64,000 bases of DNA from Streptomyces graminofaciens (GTDB taxonomy: Bacteria > Actinomycetota > Actinomycetes > Streptomycetales > Streptomycetaceae), in contig NZ_AP018448.1 of assembly GCF_030294945.1 (NCBI RefSeq), positions 3,348,001 through 3,412,000 on the forward strand, in the 5' to 3' direction. The position numbers and the translations under genes are program-made. The notes under the pieces are model-generated. The model had not been told where the DNA came from and did not search any database. It saw only the letters and a program-made list of their open reading frames with translations. Positions 16,167 through 24,097 of the stretch are shown in pieces. Position 1 is the first letter of the stretch, and each line of letters begins with the position of its first letter.

Positions 16167-17117
16167 TCACCTCAGCGCCGGTTCGTCGAGCGTCAACGTG
16201 CCCGCGTCCGCGTCGAGTTCGGCCGTCACACCGAAGGGGATCGTCAACGCCCCCTCCCCGTGCCCGAATCCGAACTCCTCCACGATCGGCACCCCGAGCC
16301 CGCCGATCCGGTCCACGAGCAGGGCGCGGACCTCCCCGTAGGGGGCGCACTCCGCCCAGGAGCCGAGGAGGACGCCCGCGACCCCGTCGAACCAGCCGGC
16401 GCGCAGGAGCTGGGTGAGGTAGCGGTCGAGGCGGTACGTCTCCTCGCCGACGTCCTCCAGGCAGAGCAGCGCGCCGCGGGCGGACGGCCGGGCGTACGGG
16501 CTGCCGAGGTCGGCGGCGAGCAGGCACAGGCAGCCGCCGATGACGACGCCGCGGGCCCGGCCGGGTATCAGGGCCGTGCTCTGCGGGGCCGTGATCGTGC
16601 GCACGGTGTCGGGCTCGAACAGGGTGGCCCGCAGGTGCTCCCGCGCCCGCTCGTTCTTGATGAAGTCGACGGCGGCGGCCATCGGGCCGTGCAGGGTGGT
16701 GAAGCCGGCGCGGGTCGCGAACGCCTCGTGGAGCGCGGTGATGTCGCTGAACCCGACGAACGCCTTGGGCCCGGCCGCCCGTATCGCGTCCCAGTCGAGC
16801 AGGTCGACGATCCGCTGTACGCCGTAGCCGCCGCGGGCGCACACCACGGCGGACACGGACGGGTCGCACCAGGCGGCCTGGAGGTCGGCGGCACGGTCGG
16901 CGTCCGTGCCCGCGAGGTAGTCGAAGGTGGGATGCCGGTCGAGCACATGGGGTGCGACGACGGGGTCGAGGTCCCAGCCGCGCAGGATGTCGAGCCCCGC
17001 GACGAGCCGTTCCTCGGGCACCGGCCCGCTGGGTGCGACGACGGCGACCCGGGCGCCGCGGGCGAGCCGGGCGGGTCTGGTCAGGGACGTGGGGCTGGTG
17101 GGCGAGGACGACGTCAC
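16167..17117 (-). CDS. LD-carboxypeptidase, peptidase family S66
   Basis: 316 residues from a GTG at 17117 that overlaps the stop of the S9 peptidase gene (GTGA). It has the S66 pattern: ARGARVAVVAPSGPVPEERL near the start, CARGGYGVQRIVDLLDW, the nucleophile in VGFSDITALHEA, and C-terminal LLGSWAEC and EFGFGHGEGALTIPFG with the catalytic histidine. These enzymes remove the terminal D-Ala from muramyl tetrapeptides or peptides during cell-wall recycling, or in relatives cleave microcin C-type products. The chain of overlapping peptidase genes supports cell-wall peptide catabolism. Confidence 0.88.
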   Translation of the reverse strand: MTSSSPTSPTSLTRPARLARGARVAVVAPSGPVPEERLVAGLDILRGWDLDPVVAPHVLDRHPTFDYLAGTDADRAADLQAAWCDPSVSAVVCARGGYGVQRIVDLLDWDAIRAAGPKAFVGFSDITALHEAFATRAGFTTLHGPMAAAVDFIKNERAREHLRATLFEPDTVRTITAPQSTALIPGRARGVVIGGCLCLLAADLGSPYARPSARGALLCLEDVGEETYRLDRYLTQLLRAGWFDGVAGVLLGSWAECAPYGEVRALLVDRIGGLGVPIVEEFGFGHGEGALTIPFGVTAELDADAGTLTLDEPALR

Positions 17118-19090
17118 TTGGCGAGCTCCAGAGTAGGGATTCCGGGAGGATTCAACCCGAAGACCTGCGCATAGAGCGAAAGCTCGGCCTCCAGTGCCCG
17201 CACCATCGTCTCCGCCCGCCGGAATCCGTGCCCTTCTCCCTCGAACGCGATGTAGGCGTGCGGCACCCCGCGTCCGTCCAGCCGGGCGAGGAACCGCTCG
17301 CACTGCACGGGCGGGCAGATCACGTCGTCGAGGCCCTGGAGCAGCAGGAAGGGCGCGGTGATCCGGTCGGCGTGCTCGGTGGGCGAGCGCTCCGCGTACC
17401 GGGCCGGCACCTCGGCGAACGGCCCGACCAGACTCTCCAGATACCGGGATTCGAAGTCGTGGGTCTCGTCGGAGCCCCAGGTGGTGAGGTCCAGCACCGG
17501 ATAGAGGATGGTTCCGCAGGCGTAGACGTCGGTCGTGGTGAGGGACACGACCGACGTCCAGCCGCCGGCGCTGCCGCCCCGGACGGCGAGCCGTCGACGG
17601 TCGGCGGTGCCCTCGTCGGCGAGCGCGAGGGCGACGGCCGCGCAGTCCTCGACGTCGACGACGCCCCACTGCTCGCGCAGCCGGCCCCGGTACTCCCGTC
17701 CGTATCCCGTGGACCCGCCGTAGTTGACCTCGGCGACGCCGATGCCGCGCGAGGTGAAGTACGCGATCGCCAGGTTCAGGACGAGGGGCGCCCTGCTGGT
17801 GGGGCCGCCGTGCGCCCAGACGACGTAGGGCGGCAGCTCGGTGCCGGGGGCCATACAGCCGGGGTGGTGCGGCGGGTAGACATGGGCGTGGATCTCGCGC
17901 CCGGCGGGGCCGTGGAAGGTGCGGATCTGGGGTTCCGGGTAGTACGCGGGGTCCACCGGGTCGTCGTGCGTCGCCCCGACGACGCGTGCCCGGCCGGTAC
18001 GGGCGTCCAGTTCGACCACCTCGCAGGCGCTGCGGGGGCTGGCCCCGACGGCGACGACGCGGTCGCCGTGCGCGGCGAGCGTCGAGGAGAACTCGGTCCA
18101 CGGGCCCGCCGTGTCGACGATCTGGCCGGTGTCGGGGTCGAGGATGCCCAGCGATGTGGCGCCCCGGCCGTGGACCACGGCGATCTGCCCGCTCTCCAGG
18201 GGAGCGAACCAGCGTGCGCCGACCTTCCACAGCGGCCCGCCGAACTCCTCGTCCCGCCCGCACAGGGCCCTGGCCTCGCCGTCGCCGTCGATGCGGTCGA
18301 CGCGGTACAGGTTCCACCAGCCGGTACGGTCACTCGAATAGACGAGCGCCCCGTCGGGGGTCCACTCGGCCTGGGCGATGGACTCGTCCGGGCCGCCCGC
18401 GAACTCGCGCGCCCCGTGCAGCAGACCGTCGTCGCCGACCTCGGCGATCATCAGCGAGGTGCCGTCCCAGGGCATGCGCGGATGGTCCCAGGCGAGCCAG
18501 ACGGCCTGCCCGCCGTCGGGCGAGAGCCGGGCGCCGGTGACGAACCGGTGCCGTTCGGCGGTGAGTTCGCGCACCGCCGAGCGGTCCTCGGCCGCCGAGC
18601 CGTCCAGCGGAACGGCGACCAGCACGCGCCGTAGATCGGTGGGCCGGTCCCCGGTGAACTCCTCCAGGACGCACCACACCTCGTCCCGCTCCGGGCGCAG
18701 CCGCGGGTCCACCCACCGCAGACCGCCGCCGACCGGCGACACGGGGGTGAGCGGACGGGGCTCGCCGCCCGGCTCGCAGCGGTAGAGCCGCTGGTCGGCG
18801 AAGTTCACGAACACCACGAGGGGCCCGTCGTCCCGCATCGTCCCGGCCCAGGGGTGGCCGCCGTACTCCATGACGCGGCTGCGCACGTTCCACGGCGCGG
18901 GCAGCACCGACTCCTCGGTGCCGTCGGCCGTACGCCGGACGAGTGTGCGTCGGCCGCCCTCGGTGGGCCTCGGCTCGGTCCACCAGGCCTCGTCGCCGAC
19001 GAAACCCACGAAATCGGGGAATCCGTCGTGCGCGGCGGCGAGTGACGCGTCGATGGGCGATGGCCATGAACCGTACGCCAAGGTCTGCAC
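17114..19090 (-). CDS. S9 family (prolyl oligopeptidase/acylaminoacyl-peptidase type) serine peptidase
   Basis: 658 residues, GTG start at 19090 with GGGGGA upstream. Residues about 1-400 form a WD-like beta-propeller (repeated SPDGGQAVWLAWD, TPDGALVYSSDRTG). The alpha/beta-hydrolase domain has the nucleophile elbow RGGSAGGWT, the acid in LLLQGLDDVICPP and the histidine in FEGEGHGFRRAE. There is no signal peptide, so it acts on short peptides in the cytoplasm. It overlaps the S66 gene and is 73 bp downstream of the M20 gene, within the peptidase cluster. Confidence 0.87.
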   Translation of the reverse strand: MQTLAYGSWPSPIDASLAAAHDGFPDFVGFVGDEAWWTEPRPTEGGRRTLVRRTADGTEESVLPAPWNVRSRVMEYGGHPWAGTMRDDGPLVVFVNFADQRLYRCEPGGEPRPLTPVSPVGGGLRWVDPRLRPERDEVWCVLEEFTGDRPTDLRRVLVAVPLDGSAAEDRSAVRELTAERHRFVTGARLSPDGGQAVWLAWDHPRMPWDGTSLMIAEVGDDGLLHGAREFAGGPDESIAQAEWTPDGALVYSSDRTGWWNLYRVDRIDGDGEARALCGRDEEFGGPLWKVGARWFAPLESGQIAVVHGRGATSLGILDPDTGQIVDTAGPWTEFSSTLAAHGDRVVAVGASPRSACEVVELDARTGRARVVGATHDDPVDPAYYPEPQIRTFHGPAGREIHAHVYPPHHPGCMAPGTELPPYVVWAHGGPTSRAPLVLNLAIAYFTSRGIGVAEVNYGGSTGYGREYRGRLREQWGVVDVEDCAAVALALADEGTADRRRLAVRGGSAGGWTSVVSLTTTDVYACGTILYPVLDLTTWGSDETHDFESRYLESLVGPFAEVPARYAERSPTEHADRITAPFLLLQGLDDVICPPVQCERFLARLDGRGVPHAYIAFEGEGHGFRRAETMVRALEAELSLYAQVFGLNPPGIPTLELAK

Positions 19091-19163
19091 CTAGTCCCCC
19101 ATTGGTTCGTTGTACCTGTTGTTCTGATGCTCTCTGTAACTTGCTTCCCCGGCGGGGCGCGCG

Positions 19164-20483
19164 TCAGGCCGTGCGCAGGAAACGGTCGAGGACGCGGACG
19201 CCGAAGTGGAGTGCCTCGACGGGGACGCGCTCGTCGACGCCGTGGAAGAGGGCCGCGTAGTCGAAGCCCTCGGGGAGCTTCAGCGGGGTGAAGCCGTAGC
19301 CGGTGATGCCGAGTCGGGAGAACTGCTTGGCGTCCGTGCCGCCCGACATGCAGAACGGCACCACATGCCCCTCGGGCGCGAACTCCTCCACGGCGGCCCG
19401 CATCCGCGCGTACGTCACCGAGTCGACCGGCGCCTGCAGGGCCACCTCCCGGTGGTGGAACTCCCACTCCACGTCCGGCCCGGTGAGCCGGTCGAGAGTG
19501 GCCCGGAACTCGTCCTCGCCGCCCGGCAGGAACCGGCCGTCCACAAACGCGACGGCCTCTGCCGGGACCACGTTGATTTTGTAACCGGCTTCGAGCATCG
19601 TCGGGTTGGCGCTGTTCCTGACCGTCGGCTCGACGAGGGCGGCGGCGGAGCCGAGCTTGCCGAGCAGGCCGTCCACGTCGTCCAGATCGGCCTCGACCCC
19701 GTACAGCGCGGCGAGTTCGGTGAGGGCCGCGCGTACGGTCGGGGTGAGCCGGGTGGGCCACTCGTGTCCGCCGATCCGGGTGATGGCCTTGGCGAGGCGG
19801 GTCACCGCGTTCTCCCCGTTCGGCTTGGAGCCGTGGCCGGCCCGGCCGCGCGCGGTGAGCTTCAGCCAGGCCGTGCCGCGCTCACCGGCGGCGATCGGGT
19901 AGATCTCCCGGCCGCTCCCGTCGTGGAACGTGAACGCCCCCGCCTCGCTGACGCCCTCGGTGCAGCCCTCGAAGAGGCCGGGGTGGGCGTCGGCGAGAAA
20001 CCCGGAGCCGTCCTCCGCGCTCGCCTCCTCGTCGGCGGTGAACGCGATGACGATGTCCCTGCGGGGCCGTACGCCGAGCCGGGCCCAGTTCCGGACGACC
20101 GCGAGGATCATCGCGTCCATGTTCTTCATGTCGACCGCGCCGCGCCCCCACACGACGCCGTCGCGGATCTCCCCGGAGAACGGGTGCACGCTCCAGTCCT
20201 CGGCCCGCGCGGGCACCACGTCCAGATGGCCGTGGAGCAGCAGCGCGTCGGCCGAGGGGTCGGTGCCCTCGACACGCGCGACGACGTTCGTACGGCCCTC
20301 GGTGCGCTCCAGGAGGGTGGGTGCCAGCCCTGCCCCCGCGAGCCGCTCGGCGGCGTACTCGGCGGCCGGACGCTCCCGGCAGTCGCCCCCGCCGCGGTTG
20401 GTGGTGTCGATCCGGATGAGATCGGAGGTGAAGCGGACGACTTCGTCCAGGGCCTGCTCGTCGATGTGCTGCTGCTCAGCCAT
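19164..20483 (-). CDS. M20 family metallopeptidase
   Basis: 439 residues. M20 di-zinc features are clear: LLLHGHLDVVPA with the first histidine and aspartate, WGRGAVDMKNMDAM with the bridging aspartate, ADEEASAEDG with the catalytic glutamate pair, and GTDAKQFSRLGI toward the end. A dimerisation domain is inserted in the middle. Family members cleave dipeptides or deacylate amino acids. Its start overlaps the stop of the M55 gene by 8 bp, so it is co-translated with a D-aminopeptidase-like protein. Confidence 0.88.
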   Translation of the reverse strand: MAEQQHIDEQALDEVVRFTSDLIRIDTTNRGGGDCRERPAAEYAAERLAGAGLAPTLLERTEGRTNVVARVEGTDPSADALLLHGHLDVVPARAEDWSVHPFSGEIRDGVVWGRGAVDMKNMDAMILAVVRNWARLGVRPRRDIVIAFTADEEASAEDGSGFLADAHPGLFEGCTEGVSEAGAFTFHDGSGREIYPIAAGERGTAWLKLTARGRAGHGSKPNGENAVTRLAKAITRIGGHEWPTRLTPTVRAALTELAALYGVEADLDDVDGLLGKLGSAAALVEPTVRNSANPTMLEAGYKINVVPAEAVAFVDGRFLPGGEDEFRATLDRLTGPDVEWEFHHREVALQAPVDSVTYARMRAAVEEFAPEGHVVPFCMSGGTDAKQFSRLGITGYGFTPLKLPEGFDYAALFHGVDERVPVEALHFGVRVLDRFLRTA

Positions 20484-21309
20484 ACTGCTCCTCCACTGCG
20501 GCCGATACGAGCGTGGTGACCGCCTTGAAGGTGCGGATTCCCTCGTACATGGTCGGGCTGGTGTAGGAGACCTTCCGCTCTCCGACGCGCGTCACACCCG
20601 GCACGACCGTCGCGGCCATCGCCAGATGCTCGGCGTCGAACTCCAGCGCCACGGTGAACGGCCCGCCCCGGACCGGTTCGTGACGCACCGCGAGCGACGC
20701 GGCCTCCTTCGCCGCCGCGCGGATGTCGGCGGCGGTCCTGGCCGGCGTACGGCACACGGCCGCGTACCGCGACACATGGTCCTTGACCGCCACCTTCAGC
20801 GCCCCTGGCGCGTACCCGAGGGCGTCCTCGCAGGCCACGTCGTCGCCCGTGACCAGCACGATCGGCACCCCGTACTCGGCGACGACATGCGAATTCAACA
20901 ACCCCTCGCCGGCGCGTACGCCGCCGACCCACACCCCGGTGATGGAGTTCGCCAGATAGGTGTGGGCGAGGACGCCCTCCATGCCGGCGCCCGCGTGATA
21001 GCCGAGGAACGCGATGCCGTCCACGTCACCGTGCTGCACGCCCTCGACCATGGACAGCGCCTTGTGGCGGCCGGTGAGCATCTGCGCCCGCTCGTCGAGC
21101 TGTTCGAGCAGCAGATTGCGCATCGTCCAGTGCGCCTCGTTGATGAGCACCTCGTCGGCGCCGCCGTCGAAGAACCCGAGCACGGCGGCGTTCACGTCCG
21201 ACGTGAACATTCCCCGGCACCGCTCCCACTGCGGTGTTCCCGGCAGCACATCGGCCGGCCAGGTCACACCCGTGGCGCCTTCCATGTCGGCGCTGATGAG
21301 GATTTTCAT
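20476..21309 (-). CDS. M55 family D-aminopeptidase (DppA-like)
   Basis: 277 residues from the ATG at 21309. It matches DppA: MKILISADMEGATGV with the metal-ligand Asp and Glu, INEAHWTMRNLL, FLGYHAGAGMEGVLAHT and LVTGDDVACEDA. B. subtilis DppA is a zinc D-aminopeptidase that frees D-Ala from D-Ala-D-Ala or D-Ala-Gly-Gly. It is the first gene of the leftward cluster M55-M20-S9-S66. DppA is linked to an S66 gene in the B. subtilis dpp-ykf region too, which supports a muropeptide role. Confidence 0.88.
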   Translation of the reverse strand: MKILISADMEGATGVTWPADVLPGTPQWERCRGMFTSDVNAAVLGFFDGGADEVLINEAHWTMRNLLLEQLDERAQMLTGRHKALSMVEGVQHGDVDGIAFLGYHAGAGMEGVLAHTYLANSITGVWVGGVRAGEGLLNSHVVAEYGVPIVLVTGDDVACEDALGYAPGALKVAVKDHVSRYAAVCRTPARTAADIRAAAKEAASLAVRHEPVRGGPFTVALEFDAEHLAMAATVVPGVTRVGERKVSYTSPTMYEGIRTFKAVTTLVSAAVEEQYG

Positions 21310-21684
21310 GCGGGTCCATTCCCTCACAGGTCAGAGGCTCGTCGTCCGGCTGGTGACACCAGTTTGCGACAGCATGCAGCGGTGACGGGGATCTTCAAGC
21401 TGCTTGACGTCACGCGTCGGCGAGGGAACCTCCCACAGGCGGAGGAACTTGAGCCGCTCCCGGCCTCGGCACCTCGGCACCGGGCCGGTCTTTGCGGTGG
21501 CGACGAGTAGCCGAGCCGGAAGGAGGATGTCCGACCTGTCGGACGTTGTTCGAAAACTATTGACGCCGATCGTGCCCCAATTCACACTCACCAACGCGAT
21601 GTCAGCGGGCGAAGATCCCCAGCACCTCGGCCGAGGCCTCGCACACCCCGCCTCAGGCATGTCTTCTTCAGGGATGTGAACCCC
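21310..21684. promoter_or_regulatory. Divergent promoter region between the peptidase cluster and GH43 gene
   Basis: 375 bp. GTCCGAC-CT-GTCGGAC (21529-21544) is a perfect 7+7 inverted repeat. TGTTCGAAAACT (21547-21558) adjoins TTGACG (21560-21565), which with CACACT (21583-21588) forms a plausible 17-bp-spaced promoter for the GH43 gene. The TTCGAA core recurs before the second GH43 gene. Nothing else coding is seen. Confidence 0.45.
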
Positions 21685-24000
21685 ATGCACAGCGTGAGAC
21701 CTCAGGGCCGCCGAAGATTCCGGCCGGGCGCTCTGGCCGCCGTGGCCGCCGCCTCGCTCCTGATGGGCGTCGTCGGCCCGGCGGCCCCCGCCCAGGCGGC
21801 GGAGATCACCGACGGCCTGGCTCTCTGGTACAAACTCGACGCCACCTCGGGCACCGTGGCGGCGGACGCCTCGGGCAACGGCAGGAACGGCACCGTCAAC
21901 GGCACCGCGAACTGGTCGGGTACCGGGGAAGGACTCACCTTCAACGGGTCGAGCACCTACATCAAGGTGCCGGACAACATCATGAGCGGCATGAACTCGA
22001 TCACCGTCTCGATGGACGTGCAGATCGACGCCACCCAGACCACGCCGTACTTCATCTACGGCTTCGGCAACACCACCAACGGCAACGGCAACGGGTACCT
22101 GTTCACCACCGGCGATTCCTTCCGGACCGCCATCACCTCCGGGGGCTTCACCACCGAGCAGAACACCCGGACCTCCGCCGCGTTGCAGCGCTCGGTCTGG
22201 AAGCACGTCACCTACACCCAGACCGGCAACACGGGCGTCCTCTACCAGGACGGCGTGGAGGTGGCCCGTAACACGTCGGTCACCACCACCCCCGGTTCCA
22301 TCGGGTCCGGCATCACCACGGCCAACTACATCGGCAAGTCGGTCTACAACAGTGACAAGCTCTTCAAGGGCAAGATCCGCGACTTCCGCGTCTACAACCG
22401 CGCGCTGGCGCCCGGCGAAGTCGTCGAACTCAGCGGGAACACCACGGGCATCGCGAAGGTCACCCACCCCGCACTGAAGATCGACGCCATCGTCGACGAC
22501 GCCAACAGCAAGGTCACCCTCCCGGTGACCGAGGGCACCGACCTCACCGCCCTCGCCCCGCAGTTCACCCTCGTCAGCGGCGCGTCCATCAGCCCGGCCT
22601 CAGGTACCCCGCGCGACTTCACCAAGCCGCTCACGTACGAGGTGACCGGCTCCGACGGCCAGAAGCGCACCTGGACCGTCGAGGCGCTGGTCATGCGGAG
22701 CCCGGTCCTGCCGGGGCTCACCGCCGACCCGAACATCGTCCGGTTCGGCGACACCTACTACATGTACCCGACCACCGACGGCTTCGCGGGCTGGAGCGGC
22801 ACGCAGTTCAAGGCGTACTCCTCCAAGGACCTGGTCCACTGGCAGGACCACGGCGTCATCCTCGACCTCGGACCCGACGTCAGCTGGGCCGACACCCGGG
22901 CCTGGGCGCCGACAATGGCCGAGAAGAACGGGAAGTACTACTTCTACTACTCCGCCGACACGAACATCGGCGTCGCGGTCTCCGACTCGCCCACCGGCCC
23001 GTTCAGCGACCCCCTGGGCAAGCCGCTGATCGCCCGCGGCGCCTACACCGGCCAGATGATCGACCCGGCGGTCTTCACCGACGACGACGGCAAGCAGTAC
23101 CTCTACTGGGGCAACGGCCGGGCGTACGTCGTCCCGCTGAACGACGACATGGTCTCCTTCGACGCCTCCAAGGTCACCAACATCACCCCCAGCGGCTACA
23201 ACGAGGGCACCTTCGTCATCAAGCGCAACGGCACCTACTACTTCATGTGGTCGGAGAACGACACCCGGGACGAGAACTACCGCGTCGCCTACGCCACCGG
23301 CTCCTCGCCCACCGGCCCCTGGACCAAGCGAGGCGTGATCCTGGAGAAGGACCTCGCCCTCGGCATCAAGGGCCCCGGCCACCACTCGGTGGTCCACGTC
23401 CCGAACACCGACGACTGGTACATCGCCTACCACCGCTTCGCCATCCCCGGCGGTGACGGCACCCACCGCGAAACCACCATCGACAAGCTGGAGTTCGACT
23501 CAGGCGGCCTGATCAAGAAGGTCGTCCCCACCCTGAGCAGCATCGACCCGATCCCCACCCTGCCGACGAACACCACCCGCTCGCTCCAGTCGGTCAACTT
23601 CCCCGGCCGCTACGTCGCCGTCCGCTCCGACAGCCTCGGCTACCTCGACCCGGTGACCTCCTCGAGCACCACGGCCGTCAAGCAGAGCGCCACCTTCACC
23701 GTGGTCCCCGGCCTGGCGGAGCCCACCTGCTACTCGTTCCGTGACTCGTCCGGCCGCTACCTGCGCCACAAGGACTACCGGATCCGCTTCGACGCGAGCA
23801 ACGGCACGGCGACCTTCAACAAGGACGCCACCTACTGCGCCCGGCCTGGTTCGGCCACCGGCTCGGTCAGCCTGGAGTCGTACAACTACCCCGGCCGCTA
23901 CCTGCGCCACTACAACTACGAGCTGCGCATCGACCCCTACCAGGACAACGCCACCTTCCGTGCCGACAGTTCCTTCAAGGCGGTCAGCCCCTGGGCCTGA
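21685..24000 (+). CDS. Secreted LamG-GH43-CBM42 arabinan-degrading enzyme
   Basis: 771 residues from the ATG at 21685; a GTG at 21676 is less well placed after AGGGA. Signal peptide to about residue 38 (GPAAPAQAAEI). A LamG/concanavalin-like domain (about 40-250) starts DGLALWYKLDATSGTVAADASGN. A small Ig-like linker domain (about 260-335) precedes the GH43 five-bladed propeller (about 340-635): base aspartate in TADPNIVRFGDTYYMYPTTDG, Asp in QMIDPAVFTDDDGK, acid glutamate in YNEGTFVIKRNGTYYFMWSEND. A C-terminal AbfB/CBM42 domain (about 645-771) has the repeated RYLRHYNYELRID pattern that binds arabinofuranose side chains. Arabinanase or arabinofuranosidase is the likely activity. Confidence 0.85.
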   Translation: MHSVRPQGRRRFRPGALAAVAAASLLMGVVGPAAPAQAAEITDGLALWYKLDATSGTVAADASGNGRNGTVNGTANWSGTGEGLTFNGSSTYIKVPDNIMSGMNSITVSMDVQIDATQTTPYFIYGFGNTTNGNGNGYLFTTGDSFRTAITSGGFTTEQNTRTSAALQRSVWKHVTYTQTGNTGVLYQDGVEVARNTSVTTTPGSIGSGITTANYIGKSVYNSDKLFKGKIRDFRVYNRALAPGEVVELSGNTTGIAKVTHPALKIDAIVDDANSKVTLPVTEGTDLTALAPQFTLVSGASISPASGTPRDFTKPLTYEVTGSDGQKRTWTVEALVMRSPVLPGLTADPNIVRFGDTYYMYPTTDGFAGWSGTQFKAYSSKDLVHWQDHGVILDLGPDVSWADTRAWAPTMAEKNGKYYFYYSADTNIGVAVSDSPTGPFSDPLGKPLIARGAYTGQMIDPAVFTDDDGKQYLYWGNGRAYVVPLNDDMVSFDASKVTNITPSGYNEGTFVIKRNGTYYFMWSENDTRDENYRVAYATGSSPTGPWTKRGVILEKDLALGIKGPGHHSVVHVPNTDDWYIAYHRFAIPGGDGTHRETTIDKLEFDSGGLIKKVVPTLSSIDPIPTLPTNTTRSLQSVNFPGRYVAVRSDSLGYLDPVTSSSTTAVKQSATFTVVPGLAEPTCYSFRDSSGRYLRHKDYRIRFDASNGTATFNKDATYCARPGSATGSVSLESYNYPGRYLRHYNYELRIDPYQDNATFRADSSFKAVSPWA

Positions 24001-24045
24001 TCACCTCCTCTCGCTCGACAGGTGACCCCGCTCCTCCTCGGCGAA

Positions 24046-24073
24046 GGGCCCGATCCAGGTTCGGATCGGGCCC
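24046..24073. terminator. Terminator between convergent GH43 and GH27 genes
   Basis: GGGCCCGATCC (24046-24056), loop AGGTTC, GGATCGGGCCC (24063-24073): an 11-bp perfect GC stem between the two 3' ends. The flanks GAA and TCGTGCTTC lengthen it slightly. It would serve both directions. Confidence 0.8.
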
Positions 24074-24097
24074 TCGTGCTTCACGCCGCCGTGCGGA

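Noticed and set aside
12758..16417. 1219-codon + strand frame opposite the NACHT gene
   Set aside because: Shadow of the real gene. The NACHT motifs, membrane segments and start context are on the - strand.
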